Origin: SZAS-79 sp965279075
GTDB lineage: Bacteria; Pseudomonadota; Gammaproteobacteria; Burkholderiales; SG8-39
Assembly (NCBI GenBank): GCA_965279075.1
Contig: CBDIHI010000011.1
Coordinates: 709,351 to 773,350 of the forward strand
Length of the DNA: 64,000 bases
Direction of reading: 5' to 3'
The notes beneath the pieces are model-generated. The model did not search any database, had not been told where the DNA came from, and was given only the letters and a program-made list of their open reading frames with translations. This document shows positions 20,190 to 29,982 of the stretch, one piece after another; position 1 is the first letter of the stretch, and each line of letters begins with the position of its first letter. Position numbers and translations under genes: made by a program.

Positions 20190-22088
20190 ATGTTTGATTT
20201 CGTCAGGAAGAACAAACGCCTCCTCCAGCTGGTGCTGGGGCTGATGATGGTCCCCTTCGCGTTTTTCGGGCTCGACTCCTACACACGCTCGATGGGCGGT
20301 GCGGACGACGTGGCCAGCGTCGACGGCCAGAGCGTCTCGGTGCGCGAGTTCAACGAGGAACTGCGCCAGCAGATGGACCGCATCCGCGGCATTCTCGGCC
20401 GCGGCGCGGACGTCAGCAGTTTCGACACGCCGGACGCGCGCGCGGGCCTGCTCGACAGCCTGGTCGACCGGCGCGTGATCGCGACCGCCGCGGTGAAGTC
20501 GCGGCTGACCGTCAGCGACGAGCAGTTGCGCGAGATGATCGCCGGCATGCCGCCTTTCCAGGTGGACGGCAAGTTCTCGAAGTCGAGCTACGAGGCGCTG
20601 CTGCAGGCGCAGAACCTGACTCCCGCGGGGTTCGAGTCGAAGCTTCGCTACGACCTCGCCCTGTCCCAGCTGAACCGCGCGCTCGCCGGCAGCGCGATCC
20701 AGGCGCGCTCGGTGTCCGAGCGGCTCGTCGCGCTTGGCGAGCAGCAGCGCGAGGTCCAGCAGTCGGTCCTTTCCGCCGACGCCTTCATCGCGGCGGTCAA
20801 GGTCGACGAACCCGCGATCAAGGCCTACTTCGACGCCAACCAGGTGGAGTTCCGCACGCCCGACATGGTGAAGGCGGAGTACCTGGTCCTGTCCGCGGAC
20901 CAGCTGGGCGCCACCGACCCGGTGACCGAGGACGAGCTGAAGGCCGCCTATGCCGCCCGCTCCAGCCAGTACAAGCAGGACGAGCAGCGCCGCATCAGCC
21001 ACATCCTGATTCCCGCTGCCGCGGACGCGAAGCCGGCTGAGAAGGAAGCGGCGAAGAAGAAGGCCGAGGGCCTGCTCGCCGAGCTGCGCAAGGCGCCGGG
21101 CAGGTTCGCCGAGCTGGCCAGGCAGAACTCCAAGGACCCCGGCTCGGCCGAGAAGGGCGGGGACCTGGGCGTCGTCGCGCCGGGCATGATGGTGAAGCCC
21201 TTCGAGGAAGCCGCCTTCAAGCTGAAGGACGGCGAGACCAGCGAAGTCGTCGAGACGGAGTTCGGCTACCACATCATCCGCGTGACCGGCATCCAGGCCG
21301 CCAAGGTGAAGGGCCTCGACGAAATTCGCGCGGAGCTCTCGAAAGAGCTCGCCAGGCAGAAGGGCACGCGCAGGTTCGCCGAGGCGGCGGAAGCTTTCAG
21401 CAACCTCGTCTACGAGCAGTCCGACAGCCTGAAGCCCGCCGCCGAGCGCTTCAAGCTCCAGGTGCAGCGCACGGACTGGATCCCCAAGGCGGCCACGCCG
21501 GCGGCGGGCCCGCTCGCCAACCCCAAGCTGCTCGGCGCGCTGTTCTCGCCCGACTCGCTGCAGTCCAAGCGCAACACCGATGCGATCGAGGTCGCGCCGA
21601 GCGTCCTCGTGTCCGCCCGTGTGCTGGAGCACAGGCCCGCGGCCCAGCTCAAGTACGAGGAAGTGAAAGCCGACATCGAGAAGCGCTTGCGCCGCCAGGA
21701 GGCCGCCAAGCTCGCGCAGAAGGACGGCGCCGCGAAACTGGCCGAACTGCAGGCCGGCAAGGATCCCGGCATCAAGTGGTCCGCGGCGCACCCGGTGAGC
21801 CGCACCAGGACCGAGGGCCTGCCGCCCGACGCATTGCGCCAGATCCTTTCGGCCGACGCGAAGAAGCTGCCTGCCTACGCCGGGTTCGGCGGCGACGGCG
21901 GTTACGTGCTGTACCGCGTCGGCAAGGTGATCGACGCGCCAGCCAAGGAAGAGAAGGACGCCAAGGCCGCGCTGGCGCGCATCGAGAGCCAGGCGGGCGG
22001 CGAGCAGTTCGCAGCCTACGTCGCCAGCCTCCGCGCGAAGGCGAAAGTCGAAGTCAACAAGGCGAACCTGGACAAGAAGCAGCAGTAG
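20190..22088 (+). CDS. ppiD: PpiD-like periplasmic folding factor (SurA_N / PpiC domains)
   Basis: 632 residues, typical of PpiD. A short cytoplasmic N-terminus (MFDFVRKNKR) is followed by one membrane segment (about 12-30), so the bulk is periplasmic. A SurA_N-like region follows, then a parvulin domain (about 268-360: RRISHILIPA, FAELARQNSKDPGSAEKGGD, EFGYHIIRVTG). It is an inner-membrane chaperone near the Sec translocon. tRNA-Val, tRNA-Asp, ppiD is the ancestral order here, now interrupted by the island. Confidence 0.94.
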   Translation: MFDFVRKNKRLLQLVLGLMMVPFAFFGLDSYTRSMGGADDVASVDGQSVSVREFNEELRQQMDRIRGILGRGADVSSFDTPDARAGLLDSLVDRRVIATAAVKSRLTVSDEQLREMIAGMPPFQVDGKFSKSSYEALLQAQNLTPAGFESKLRYDLALSQLNRALAGSAIQARSVSERLVALGEQQREVQQSVLSADAFIAAVKVDEPAIKAYFDANQVEFRTPDMVKAEYLVLSADQLGATDPVTEDELKAAYAARSSQYKQDEQRRISHILIPAAADAKPAEKEAAKKKAEGLLAELRKAPGRFAELARQNSKDPGSAEKGGDLGVVAPGMMVKPFEEAAFKLKDGETSEVVETEFGYHIIRVTGIQAAKVKGLDEIRAELSKELARQKGTRRFAEAAEAFSNLVYEQSDSLKPAAERFKLQVQRTDWIPKAATPAAGPLANPKLLGALFSPDSLQSKRNTDAIEVAPSVLVSARVLEHRPAAQLKYEEVKADIEKRLRRQEAAKLAQKDGAAKLAELQAGKDPGIKWSAAHPVSRTRTEGLPPDALRQILSADAKKLPAYAGFGGDGGYVLYRVGKVIDAPAKEEKDAKAALARIESQAGGEQFAAYVASLRAKAKVEVNKANLDKKQQ

Positions 22089-22134
22089 GGCTTGACGCAG
22101 GGAGACCTTAAAGCGGTTCCCCCGCACCCCCTCC

Positions 22135-22938
22135 CTACGCGGGGGGGTCTTCCACCAGGCCGCGCATGCCGCCGGCCAGCGACGAGAACCCGTTGTCCAC
22201 GTGCATCACTTCCGCGGTGATGCCCGCCGCGAGGTCGGACAGCAGGAACGCGGCGGCATTGCCCACGTCGTCTATCGTGACGTTGCGCCGCAGGGGCGCG
22301 TTCTGCTCGACGAACTTGAGGATCTTGCCGAACCCGGAGATGCCGCTCGCGGCCAGCGTCTTGATCGGGCCGGCCGAGATCGCGTTCACCCGCACCCCGC
22401 GCACGCCAAGGCTGTCGGCCAGGTAGCGCACGCTCGCCTCCAGGCTCGCCTTGGCGAGGCCCATGGTGTTGTAGTTCGGGATCACCCGCTCCGCACCGAG
22501 GTAGGTCAGCGTCACCAGGGACGCGCGGCCGCTCAGCATCGGCAGCGCGGCCTTCGCCAGGGCCGGGAAGCTGTAGGCCGAGATCTCCAGCGCCTCGCGG
22601 AACGCCTCGCGCGACAGCCCGTCGAGGAAATCCCCGGTGATGGCCTCCTTCTGGGCGAAGGCGATCGAGTGCACCAGGCCGTCGAGGCGGTCCCAGCGCT
22701 GGCCGAGCTGCGCGAAAAGCGCCGCGACCGAGGCGTCGTCGGTGACCTCGCAGGGCAGCGCGATCTCGGCGCCGAGTTCCTTCGCCATGTCGTTGACGCG
22801 GTCCTTGAACCGGTCGGTCTGGTAGGTCAGGGCGAGTTCGGCGCCTTCGCGCCGCGCCGCCTTGGCGATTCCCCAGGCGATGGACCGGTTGCTGATCAGG
22901 CCCGTGATCAGGATGCGCTTGCCTGCGAGAAATCCCAT
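22135..22938 (-). CDS. fabI: Enoyl-[acyl-carrier-protein] reductase (NADH), FabI
   Basis: 267 residues. The NADH-binding start MGFLAGKRILITGLISNRSI and the catalytic residues Tyr146, Tyr156 and Lys163 (YNTMGLAK, the Y-x6-K signature) identify FabI. It catalyses the last step of fatty-acid elongation. It converges with ppiD. The 46-bp gap and the fabI 3' end contain a GC-rich hairpin, CCCCCGC (22119-22125) against GCGGGGG (22139-22145), which may terminate both genes. Confidence 0.97.
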   Translation of the reverse strand: MGFLAGKRILITGLISNRSIAWGIAKAARREGAELALTYQTDRFKDRVNDMAKELGAEIALPCEVTDDASVAALFAQLGQRWDRLDGLVHSIAFAQKEAITGDFLDGLSREAFREALEISAYSFPALAKAALPMLSGRASLVTLTYLGAERVIPNYNTMGLAKASLEASVRYLADSLGVRGVRVNAISAGPIKTLAASGISGFGKILKFVEQNAPLRRNVTIDDVGNAAAFLLSDLAAGITAEVMHVDNGFSSLAGGMRGLVEDPPA

Positions 22939-22980
22939 GCCGTTTCCTCTGATGGATCCTGCGCCGATTATACTTGGGCC

Positions 22981-25119
22981 ATGCGTTTCCGGCCCTCACT
23001 GGTGCTCGCACTCGCCGCCGCCTGCCTGGCCGGCGGCTGCAGCGAAGCGTGGAACAATCCCTATCCCGCGGCCGACGGGGCGAAGAACGTCCTCTACTCG
23101 TCATTCGCCGAGCGCCCCAAGCACCTCGACCCGGTGCAGTCCTACACCGAAGACGAATCGAAATTCACGCAGCAGGTCTACGAGCCCCCGCTGCAGTACC
23201 ACTACCTCAGGATGCCCTACGAGCTGGTCCCGCTGACCGCCGAGGCGCTGCCGGTGGCGAAGGAACTCGAGGGCGGCAAGTTCACGCAGTACGAGATCCG
23301 GATCCGGCCCGGCGTGCGCTACCAGCCGCACCCGGCGTTCAACCCGCAGCACCAGGCGCTGTCCCGCGAGGTGATCGCGGGCCTGCGCTCGCCCTACCAG
23401 CTGCCCGGGCCCGGGACCCGCGAACTGGTGGCGGATGACTACATCTACCAGATCAAGCGCCTCGCGCACCCGCGGCTTCATTCGCCCATCTACGGCCTGA
23501 TGAGCGAGTACATCGTAGGGCTGGACGATTTTTCGAAGCGCCTCAAGGCCGCCGCCGCGAAGCTGCCCGGTGACGCATGGCTCGACCTGCGCGAGCACCA
23601 GCTCGAAGGCGTCGAACGGGTCGACGCGCACACCTTCCGGATCCGGCTCAAGGGCCATTACCCGCAGTTCGCGTACTGGCTGGCGATGCCTTTCTTCGCG
23701 CCGGTGCCATGGGAGGTGGAGAAATTCTTCGCGCAGCCCGGCATGGCCGAGAAGAACTTCACGCTCGACTGGTGGCCCGTCGGCACCGGCGCGTACATGC
23801 TGACCGAGAACGATCCCAATTCGCGCATGGTGCTGGAGCGCAATCCGAACTTCCGCGGCGAGCCGTATCCGTCCGAGGGCGAGCCGGGCGACGCCAAAGA
23901 GGGGCTGCTGAAGGACGCGGGCAAGGCGATGCCTTTCGTGGACCGGGTCGTCTACAGCCGCGAGAAGGAGGGCATCCCCTACTGGAACAAGTTCCTGCAG
24001 GGCTACTACGACATGTCCGGCATCGGCTCGGACAACTTCGACCAGGCGGTCCGCATCTCGATCGAAGGCGATACCGCGCTGACGCCGGAGATGGAGGAGC
24101 GCGGCATCACGCTGCGGACGTCGGTGGCGACCTCGACGCTGTACCTGGGGTTCAACTGGAACGACGCCGTCGTGGGCGGGGGCAGGGACAAGGACTCCGC
24201 CGAGCGGGCGCGCAAGCTTCGCCACGCGCTGACCATCGCCATCGACTACGAGGAGTACCTGTCCATCTTCGCCAACGGCCGCGGCATCGTCGCGCAGAGC
24301 CCGCTCGCCCCCGGCATCTTCGGCTACCGCGACGGCCGGGAGGGCATGAACCCGGTGGCCTATGAATGGAAGGACGGGCAGGCGCGGCGCAGGCCCGTCG
24401 AGCAGGCGAGGAAGCTCATGGCGGAGGCGGGGTACGCCAACGGCCGCGACGCGAAGACCGGCCAGCCGCTGGTGCTCTACCTCGACACCGTGGCGCGCGG
24501 GCCCGGCGACAAGCCGCGCCTCGACTGGTGGAGGAAGCAGTTCGCCAAGCTCGACATCCAGCTCGAGGTGCGCGAGACCGACTGGAACCGATTCCAGGAG
24601 AAGATCCGCAAGGGCAGCCAGCAGATCTACATCCTCGGCTGGAACGCCGACTACCCGGACCCCGAGAACTTCATGTTCCTGCTGCACGGGCCGCAGAGCC
24701 GCGCGAAGGCGCAGGGCGAGAACACCTCCAACTACGTGAACCCCGAGTTCGACGCGCTGTTCGAACGCATGAAGAACATGGCCAATTCGCCCGAGCGCCA
24801 GCGGATCATCGACCGCATGGTCGAGATCACTCGCCATGACGCCCCGTGGATCTGGGGCTTCCACCCGAAGGACTTCAGCCTTTCGCACAGCTGGCTCTCG
24901 AACGGCAAGCCGAACAACATGGCGCGCAACAACCTCAAGTACCTGCGGGTGGACGCGCAGCTGCGCGCGGCGCTGCGCGCCGGGTGGAACCGGCCGGTGC
25001 TGTGGCCGCTGCTCGCGATCGTGCTGCTGCTCGTGGCGCTGGCCGTGCCGGCCGTGGCGAGCTACCGGCGCCGCGAACGCATGGCGGGCCGCGCGCCCGC
25101 CGCCGGGGCAGGGGGCTGA
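22981..25119 (+). CDS. Oligopeptide ABC transporter substrate-binding lipoprotein with C-terminal membrane anchor
   Basis: 712 residues from ATG 22981. The N-terminus is a lipoprotein signal ending in LAGGC (Cys20). The body is a family-5 extracellular solute-binding protein (KHLDPVQSYTEDESKFTQQV, FNWNDAVVGGG, YILGWNADYPDPENFMFLLH). Unusually, the C-terminus has a membrane segment (WPLLAIVLLLVALAVPAVA, near residues 675-693) and a basic tail YRRRERM. Three downstream genes complete a Yej/Opp-type importer; the operon is tightly packed (gaps of 3 nt or overlaps). The ligand is probably a peptide; specificity is unknown. Confidence 0.9.
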   Translation: MRFRPSLVLALAAACLAGGCSEAWNNPYPAADGAKNVLYSSFAERPKHLDPVQSYTEDESKFTQQVYEPPLQYHYLRMPYELVPLTAEALPVAKELEGGKFTQYEIRIRPGVRYQPHPAFNPQHQALSREVIAGLRSPYQLPGPGTRELVADDYIYQIKRLAHPRLHSPIYGLMSEYIVGLDDFSKRLKAAAAKLPGDAWLDLREHQLEGVERVDAHTFRIRLKGHYPQFAYWLAMPFFAPVPWEVEKFFAQPGMAEKNFTLDWWPVGTGAYMLTENDPNSRMVLERNPNFRGEPYPSEGEPGDAKEGLLKDAGKAMPFVDRVVYSREKEGIPYWNKFLQGYYDMSGIGSDNFDQAVRISIEGDTALTPEMEERGITLRTSVATSTLYLGFNWNDAVVGGGRDKDSAERARKLRHALTIAIDYEEYLSIFANGRGIVAQSPLAPGIFGYRDGREGMNPVAYEWKDGQARRRPVEQARKLMAEAGYANGRDAKTGQPLVLYLDTVARGPGDKPRLDWWRKQFAKLDIQLEVRETDWNRFQEKIRKGSQQIYILGWNADYPDPENFMFLLHGPQSRAKAQGENTSNYVNPEFDALFERMKNMANSPERQRIIDRMVEITRHDAPWIWGFHPKDFSLSHSWLSNGKPNNMARNNLKYLRVDAQLRAALRAGWNRPVLWPLLAIVLLLVALAVPAVASYRRRERMAGRAPAAGAGG

Positions 25120-25122
25120 ACC

Positions 25123-26100
25123 ATGTTCGCCTACGTCGTCCGCCGCATCCTCTACGCGATCCCGATCCTGATCGGCGTCAACCTCGTCACCTTCGCGCTG
25201 TTCTTCGTCGTCAATACGCCGGACGACATGGCGCGCATGCAGCTGGGCGCGAAGCGCGTCACGCCCGAGGCGATATCCAAATGGAAGGCCGAGCGCGGCT
25301 ACGACCGTCCGCTGCTGTGGAACGACACGGCCGACGGCACCGGCAAGCTCACGCAGACGATCTTCTTCGCGAAATCGGTGCGCCTGTTCGCCTTCGATTT
25401 CGGCGCGGCCGAGGACAAGCGCGACATCGCCACCGAGATCCGCGCGCGCATCGGGCCGAGCCTGGCGCTGGCCGTGCCGGTGTTCCTGGTCGGGCTCGCG
25501 CTGAACATCACCTTCGCGCTGGGCATGGCGTTCTTCCGCGCCACACCGCTCGATTTCGCCGGCGTGGTGCTGTGCGTGGCGATGATGTCGGTCTCGACGC
25601 TCTTCTACATCATCGGCGGCCAGTATCTCGCCTCCAAGCTCTGGCACCTCGTGCCGATCTCGGGCTACGACACGGGGCTCGACGCGGCCAAGTTCCTCGT
25701 GCTCCCGGCGGTGATCGGCGTGATGAGCGGGGTCGGCAGCGGCACCCGCTGGTACCGCACGCTGTTCCTCGAGGAGATGGGCAAGGACTACGTGCGCACC
25801 GCGCGCGCCAAGGGCCTCGCCGAGACGGCGGTGCTGTTCCGCCACGTGCTGAAGAACGCGATGATCCCGATCCTGACGGGCGCGGTGGTCGTGATCCCGC
25901 TGCTGTTCATGGGCAGCCTGCTGTCCGAGTCCTTCTTCGGCATCCCTGGCCTCGGCAGCTATACGATCGACGCCATCCAGGGGCAGGACTTCGCCGTGGT
26001 GCGGGCGATGGTGTTCATCGGCTCGGTGCTCTACATCGCGGGGCTGCTGCTCACCGACCTGTCCTACACCCTGGTCGACCCGCGCGTGAGGCTGGAGTAG
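25123..26100 (+). CDS. Oligopeptide ABC transporter permease (YejB type)
   Basis: 325 residues, starting MFAYVVRRILYAIPILIGVN. The permease signature EEMGKDYVRTARAKGLAE (EAA-like loop) contacts the ATPase, followed by GSLLSESFFGIPGLG. The long periplasmic loop after the first membrane segment is typical of YejB. It begins 3 nt after the binding-protein stop. Confidence 0.93.
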   Translation: MFAYVVRRILYAIPILIGVNLVTFALFFVVNTPDDMARMQLGAKRVTPEAISKWKAERGYDRPLLWNDTADGTGKLTQTIFFAKSVRLFAFDFGAAEDKRDIATEIRARIGPSLALAVPVFLVGLALNITFALGMAFFRATPLDFAGVVLCVAMMSVSTLFYIIGGQYLASKLWHLVPISGYDTGLDAAKFLVLPAVIGVMSGVGSGTRWYRTLFLEEMGKDYVRTARAKGLAETAVLFRHVLKNAMIPILTGAVVVIPLLFMGSLLSESFFGIPGLGSYTIDAIQGQDFAVVRAMVFIGSVLYIAGLLLTDLSYTLVDPRVRLE

Positions 26101-26103
26101 CCG

Positions 26104-27480
26104 ATGCCGGTAGTCCTAGTCACCGACGTGCTCGTCTGGCTGCTGGTCGCGGCCGTGGCCGGTTACGCGTGGCGCTGCCGCCGCCACGACCACCTTGCCG
26201 CGCCATGGCGACGCGTGTTCGCGAGCCGGGCGGCCATGGCGGCGCTGGTGGTGCTCGCGGCCTACCTCGCGGTGGGCCTCGCCGACTCGATCCACTTCCG
26301 CGCGGAGCTCGAGCGCCGGGACCCGGCCGCGCCGGTGGCCTACTCGAACGAAGTGACGAGCGTCCTCGACGTGCTGATGCAGCGCATCCGCGGCCGCTCG
26401 GAGAAGACCTACTCCGCACCCTTCGCCACGCGCCTGTTCGCCAAGGAGCTCGTCGAGCAGGCCTCCGGGCCCGGCGCCGGCCGCCAGGTCCGCGACTACC
26501 CGCGCCTCAGGTTCGGCGGCGCGCACCTGAAGGACGAAGGCGACCTCGCGTCGGACATCGCGCTGCGCGCGCTCGCAGGCCTCGCGGGGGCGGCGGTGCT
26601 CTGGGGCGTGGCCGGTTGGCTGGGGCGCGGCGCGGTGCGCCGCTGGCCGGGCGTGCCCTGGCGCGCGGCCTGGTTCTCCCTCGGCGCACTGCTTGCGCTC
26701 GTGGTGCCGGCGGCGGTGCTATCGGTGAATTACCACGTGCTCGGCACCGACAAGGTCGGGCAGGACGTCTTCTACCTTTCGCTTAAGAGCGTGCGCACCA
26801 GCCTCGTGATCGGCACGCTCACCACGCTGGTGATGCTGCCGATGGGCGCGGCGCTCGGCATCATGGCCGGTTATTTCAAGGGATGGGTGGACGACCTGAT
26901 CCAGTACGCCTATACCACGCTGAACTCCATCCCCTCGGTGCTGCTCATCGCGGCCAGCGTGCTGATGATGCAGGTCTACATCGACACCCATCCGGACCTG
27001 TTCCCGACCGCGGCGCAGCGGGCCGACCTGCGGCTGCTGTTCCTGTGCATCATCCTCGGGCTCACCAGCTGGACGGGCCTCGCGCGGCTGCTGCGCGGCG
27101 AGTCGCTGAAGCTCGGGGAGCTCGAATACATCCAGGCCGCGCATGCGTTCGGCGTGAGCCACGCGCGCATCATCGGGCGGCACATCCTGCCCAACGTGAT
27201 GCACATCATCATCATCTCGCTGGTCATGGACTTCTCCGGGCTGGTGCTGGCCGAAGCGGTGCTTTCCTACGTCGGCGTCGGCGTGGACCCGTCCACCACC
27301 AGCTTCGGCAGCATGATCAACAACGCGCGCCTCGAGATGGCGCGCGAGCCCATGGTCTGGTGGTCGCTCGCCTCGGCGTTCTTCTTCATGTTCGTGCTGG
27401 TGCTTTCGGCCAACCTGTTCGCCGATGCGGTGCGCGACGGGTTCGACCCCAGGGTCCGTGTGGGCGGGGGGGCGGCATGA
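26104..27480 (+). CDS. Oligopeptide ABC transporter permease (YejE type), long N-terminus
   Basis: 458 residues, about 100 more than is usual for YejE/DppC. The C-terminal half is a standard permease: DKVGQDVFYLSLKSVRTSLV, EAA-like GELEYIQAAHAFGVSHARII and AEAVLSYVGVGVDPSTTSFG. The N-terminal 200 residues carry three hydrophobic segments and a soluble stretch (about 60-145) in place of the short usual leader. The stop overlaps the ATPase ATG. Confidence 0.9.
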   Translation: MPVVLVTDVLVWLLVAAVAGYAWRCRRHDHLAAPWRRVFASRAAMAALVVLAAYLAVGLADSIHFRAELERRDPAAPVAYSNEVTSVLDVLMQRIRGRSEKTYSAPFATRLFAKELVEQASGPGAGRQVRDYPRLRFGGAHLKDEGDLASDIALRALAGLAGAAVLWGVAGWLGRGAVRRWPGVPWRAAWFSLGALLALVVPAAVLSVNYHVLGTDKVGQDVFYLSLKSVRTSLVIGTLTTLVMLPMGAALGIMAGYFKGWVDDLIQYAYTTLNSIPSVLLIAASVLMMQVYIDTHPDLFPTAAQRADLRLLFLCIILGLTSWTGLARLLRGESLKLGELEYIQAAHAFGVSHARIIGRHILPNVMHIIIISLVMDFSGLVLAEAVLSYVGVGVDPSTTSFGSMINNARLEMAREPMVWWSLASAFFFMFVLVLSANLFADAVRDGFDPRVRVGGGAA

Positions 27481-29315
27481 ACGCGCCGCGGGACAAGGGA
27501 CTCACGGCAACGGGGCTCACCACCTGGCTCGAGACGCCCGCCGGGCCGCTGCACGCGCTCGACGGCGTCGACCTCGCGCTGCACGCGGGGGAGTGCTTCG
27601 CGTTGGTTGGTGAGTCGGGGTGCGGCAAGTCAATGACTGCGCTGTCCATCATGCGCCTGCTGCCCGAGGCCGGCCATGTCTCCGCCGGCGCGGTGATGCT
27701 CGAAGGCACGGACCTGCTGGGCCTGCCCGAGGCGGCGATGCGCGCGGTGCGCGGCCGGCGCGTCGCGATGATCTTCCAGGAGCCTTCCACCTCGCTGAAT
27801 CCGGTGCTCACGGTGGGGCGGCAGGTGGTCGAGGTCATCGAGCGGCATACCGGCTTGTCGGGCGACGCGGCCAAGGCGCGCGCGCTCGAACTGCTCGCCG
27901 CCGTCGGCATCCCGGAAGGCGAGCGGCGCTTCGGCGAATACCCTTTCCAGCTCTCCGGCGGCCTGAAGCAGCGCGTGATGATCGCCGCCGCGCTCGCCGC
28001 GGATCCCGAGGTGCTCATCGCGGACGAGCCGACCACCGCGCTCGACGTCACGATCCAGGCCCAGATCCTCGAGCTGCTGAAGAAGCTGCAGGCCGAGCGC
28101 GGCATGGCGGTGCTGCTGATCAGCCACGACCTCGCCGTGGTGGCGCAGATGGCGCAGCGGGTGGCCGTCATGTACGCGGGCCAGATCGTCGAGGTCGCCA
28201 CGCGCGAGGACTTCTTCCGGGCGCCGCAGCACCCGTACTCGCGCATGCTGTTCGCCGCGCTGCCCACGGCGGCGAACCGCGGCGGCGCGCTGGCCGTGAT
28301 CCCGGGACAGGTCCCGGCGCTGACGCAGTCGTTCGACTCGTGCCGGTTCGCGGACCGCTGCGCCCTGGCGTTCCCGCGCTGCCGCGCCGAGCCGCCCGCA
28401 TTGCTGCCCCATGCGGGCGCCGAACACTCGGTGCGCTGCCACCTGCGCGAGACGGAGCTGGCCGGGCCGCGCGATGCGGCTCAGGCGGGCCGCGCGGCGG
28501 GCACGGAGCCCGGGGACAAGCCGCTGCTCCTCGAGGTCTCAGGCCTGCAGGTGCACTTCCCCATCCGGCGGGGCCTGCTCCGGCGCATCGCCGGGCACGT
28601 GAAGGCGGTCGACGGCGTCTCCTTCGGCATCCGCGAAGGCCGTACGCTCGCGCTGGTAGGCGAGTCCGGCTGCGGCAAGACCACGGCGGGCAAGGCGCTG
28701 CTGCAGCTGATCGCCCCGACGGCAGGCAGCGTGAAGTTCCGCGGCCTGGAGCTCACGCGGCTGTCGCGCGGCGAACTGCGGCCGTTGCGCTCGGCGATGC
28801 AGATCGTGTTCCAGGACCCGTACGCCTCGCTCGACCCGCGCATGCGCGTGGCCGACATCCTGGCCGAGGGCATCCAGGCGCTCGGCGTCACCGTGGGCCA
28901 GGCCGAGGTCGCCAGGCGGGTCGACGCAATGCTCGAACAGGTCGGATTGCCGTCCTCGGCGCGCCACCGCTATCCCCACGAGTTCTCGGGCGGGCAGCGC
29001 CAGCGGATCGCGATCGCGAGGGCGCTGGCCGTCGAGCCGCGCCTGATCGTCTGCGACGAGCCGACCAGCGCGCTGGACGTCTCGGTGCAGGCGCAGATAC
29101 TCAACCTGTTGAAGGACCTGCAGGACAGGCTCGGGCTCGCCTACCTGTTCATCACGCACAACATCGCGGTGGTGGGGCACCTCGCCCACGAAGTCGCGGT
29201 GATGCATCGCGGGCTGATCGTGGAGCAGGGGCCGGCCGAAGAGGTGCTGGCCCGGCCGCAGCACGCGTATACGCGCGAACTGCTGTCGGCGGTCCCTGAA
29301 ATCGACCGGGGCTAG
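27477..29315 (+). CDS. Oligopeptide ABC transporter fused ATPase (YejF type)
   Basis: 612 residues from the ATG overlapping the permease stop; longer in-frame openings are not used. Two ATPase domains are fused: the first has GESGCGKS at 45-52, signature LSGGLKQRVMIAAAL and DEPTTALD; the second has GESGCGKTT near 395, signature FSGGQRQRIAIARAL and DEPTSALD. An OppD-type Cys-rich extension links them. Its TAG stop lies within a CTAG shared with the convergent neighbour's stop. Confidence 0.95.
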   Translation: MNAPRDKGLTATGLTTWLETPAGPLHALDGVDLALHAGECFALVGESGCGKSMTALSIMRLLPEAGHVSAGAVMLEGTDLLGLPEAAMRAVRGRRVAMIFQEPSTSLNPVLTVGRQVVEVIERHTGLSGDAAKARALELLAAVGIPEGERRFGEYPFQLSGGLKQRVMIAAALAADPEVLIADEPTTALDVTIQAQILELLKKLQAERGMAVLLISHDLAVVAQMAQRVAVMYAGQIVEVATREDFFRAPQHPYSRMLFAALPTAANRGGALAVIPGQVPALTQSFDSCRFADRCALAFPRCRAEPPALLPHAGAEHSVRCHLRETELAGPRDAAQAGRAAGTEPGDKPLLLEVSGLQVHFPIRRGLLRRIAGHVKAVDGVSFGIREGRTLALVGESGCGKTTAGKALLQLIAPTAGSVKFRGLELTRLSRGELRPLRSAMQIVFQDPYASLDPRMRVADILAEGIQALGVTVGQAEVARRVDAMLEQVGLPSSARHRYPHEFSGGQRQRIAIARALAVEPRLIVCDEPTSALDVSVQAQILNLLKDLQDRLGLAYLFITHNIAVVGHLAHEVAVMHRGLIVEQGPAEEVLARPQHAYTRELLSAVPEIDRG

Positions 29316-29869
29316 CGCGGGTCCTGCAGCTGGGCCAGCAGCAGCTGGTTCAGGTCCGCCGGCACGGGGAGCAGGCGCTGCTCGAGCAGCCCTAGAAGCT
29401 GCTTGCGGTCCTCCTCCGACAGGCCCTCGGTCTCGGCCCTGAACTGCAAAGCGAGGCGCTGCTTTTGCGTGTCCGAGAGCCGCGCGAGCTCGACCTGCGC
29501 GGCACGCACCGCCAGCGCCTTGTAGAGGAAATATTCGATCATCGTGGCGCGCGTCGGCCCCATCTTGGGGTCGAGCAGCATCTCGTTGAGGCTCTCGAAG
29601 ATCTCGGTCCTCTGCGTCTGGGTCAGGTAGCCGAAGCTCTCGTCGATCACGCGCCTGAGGGTTTCGGGCTCGACCACCGTTCCGGGATAGGTGGTCGCCG
29701 GCGGCACCACCGGGTCGGCCGGAGGCGTGCGCCTGGAGACCGAGTTCGCGATTTCCTTGGCCGCCGTCATCAGGAAGAAGACCAGCGGGTCAGCGCTGGC
29801 GGTCGCCGGCCACAGCGCACAGGCCGCCAGGAAGTAGGGAAAAGCTGTCCTGCGCAGGGCGGGAAGCAT
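29312..29869 (-). CDS. Hypothetical exported protein
   Basis: 185 residues. A signal peptide (LPALRRTAFPYFLAACALWP, cleavage after TASA) is followed by a helical, charged protein rich in Leu, Glu and Gln, ending in repeated EQRLLPVPADLNQLLLAQL-type helices. No family recognised. It converges with the Yej-like operon and overlaps it by 4 nt (CTAG). Probably periplasmic; no enzyme motif was seen. Confidence 0.75.
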   Translation of the reverse strand: MLPALRRTAFPYFLAACALWPATASADPLVFFLMTAAKEIANSVSRRTPPADPVVPPATTYPGTVVEPETLRRVIDESFGYLTQTQRTEIFESLNEMLLDPKMGPTRATMIEYFLYKALAVRAAQVELARLSDTQKQRLALQFRAETEGLSEEDRKQLLGLLEQRLLPVPADLNQLLLAQLQDPR

Positions 29870-29982
29870 GGCGGTCGGGGAGGGGGCGAATCGAAAACCG
29901 GGGGAGTGATTCTAGACCTGCCACGCCCTGCCGCAAGGGGTATCGGTGCCTCTGGCCGGGGTGCGCCGCAGCGTGAAATCGA

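Noticed and set aside
20154..22127. 657-residue reverse frame opposite ppiD
   Set aside because: Low-complexity Leu/Arg/Gly/Ala composition typical of antisense frames in high-GC genes; ppiD on the other strand has clear domains.
22135..22938. Drug-resistant FabI because Ala93 replaces Gly93
   Set aside because: Ala at this place occurs naturally in susceptible FabI proteins, so no resistance can be inferred.
23101..25845. 914-residue reverse frame opposite the oligopeptide-binding protein
   Set aside because: Same artefact of codon bias; the forward gene is unambiguous.
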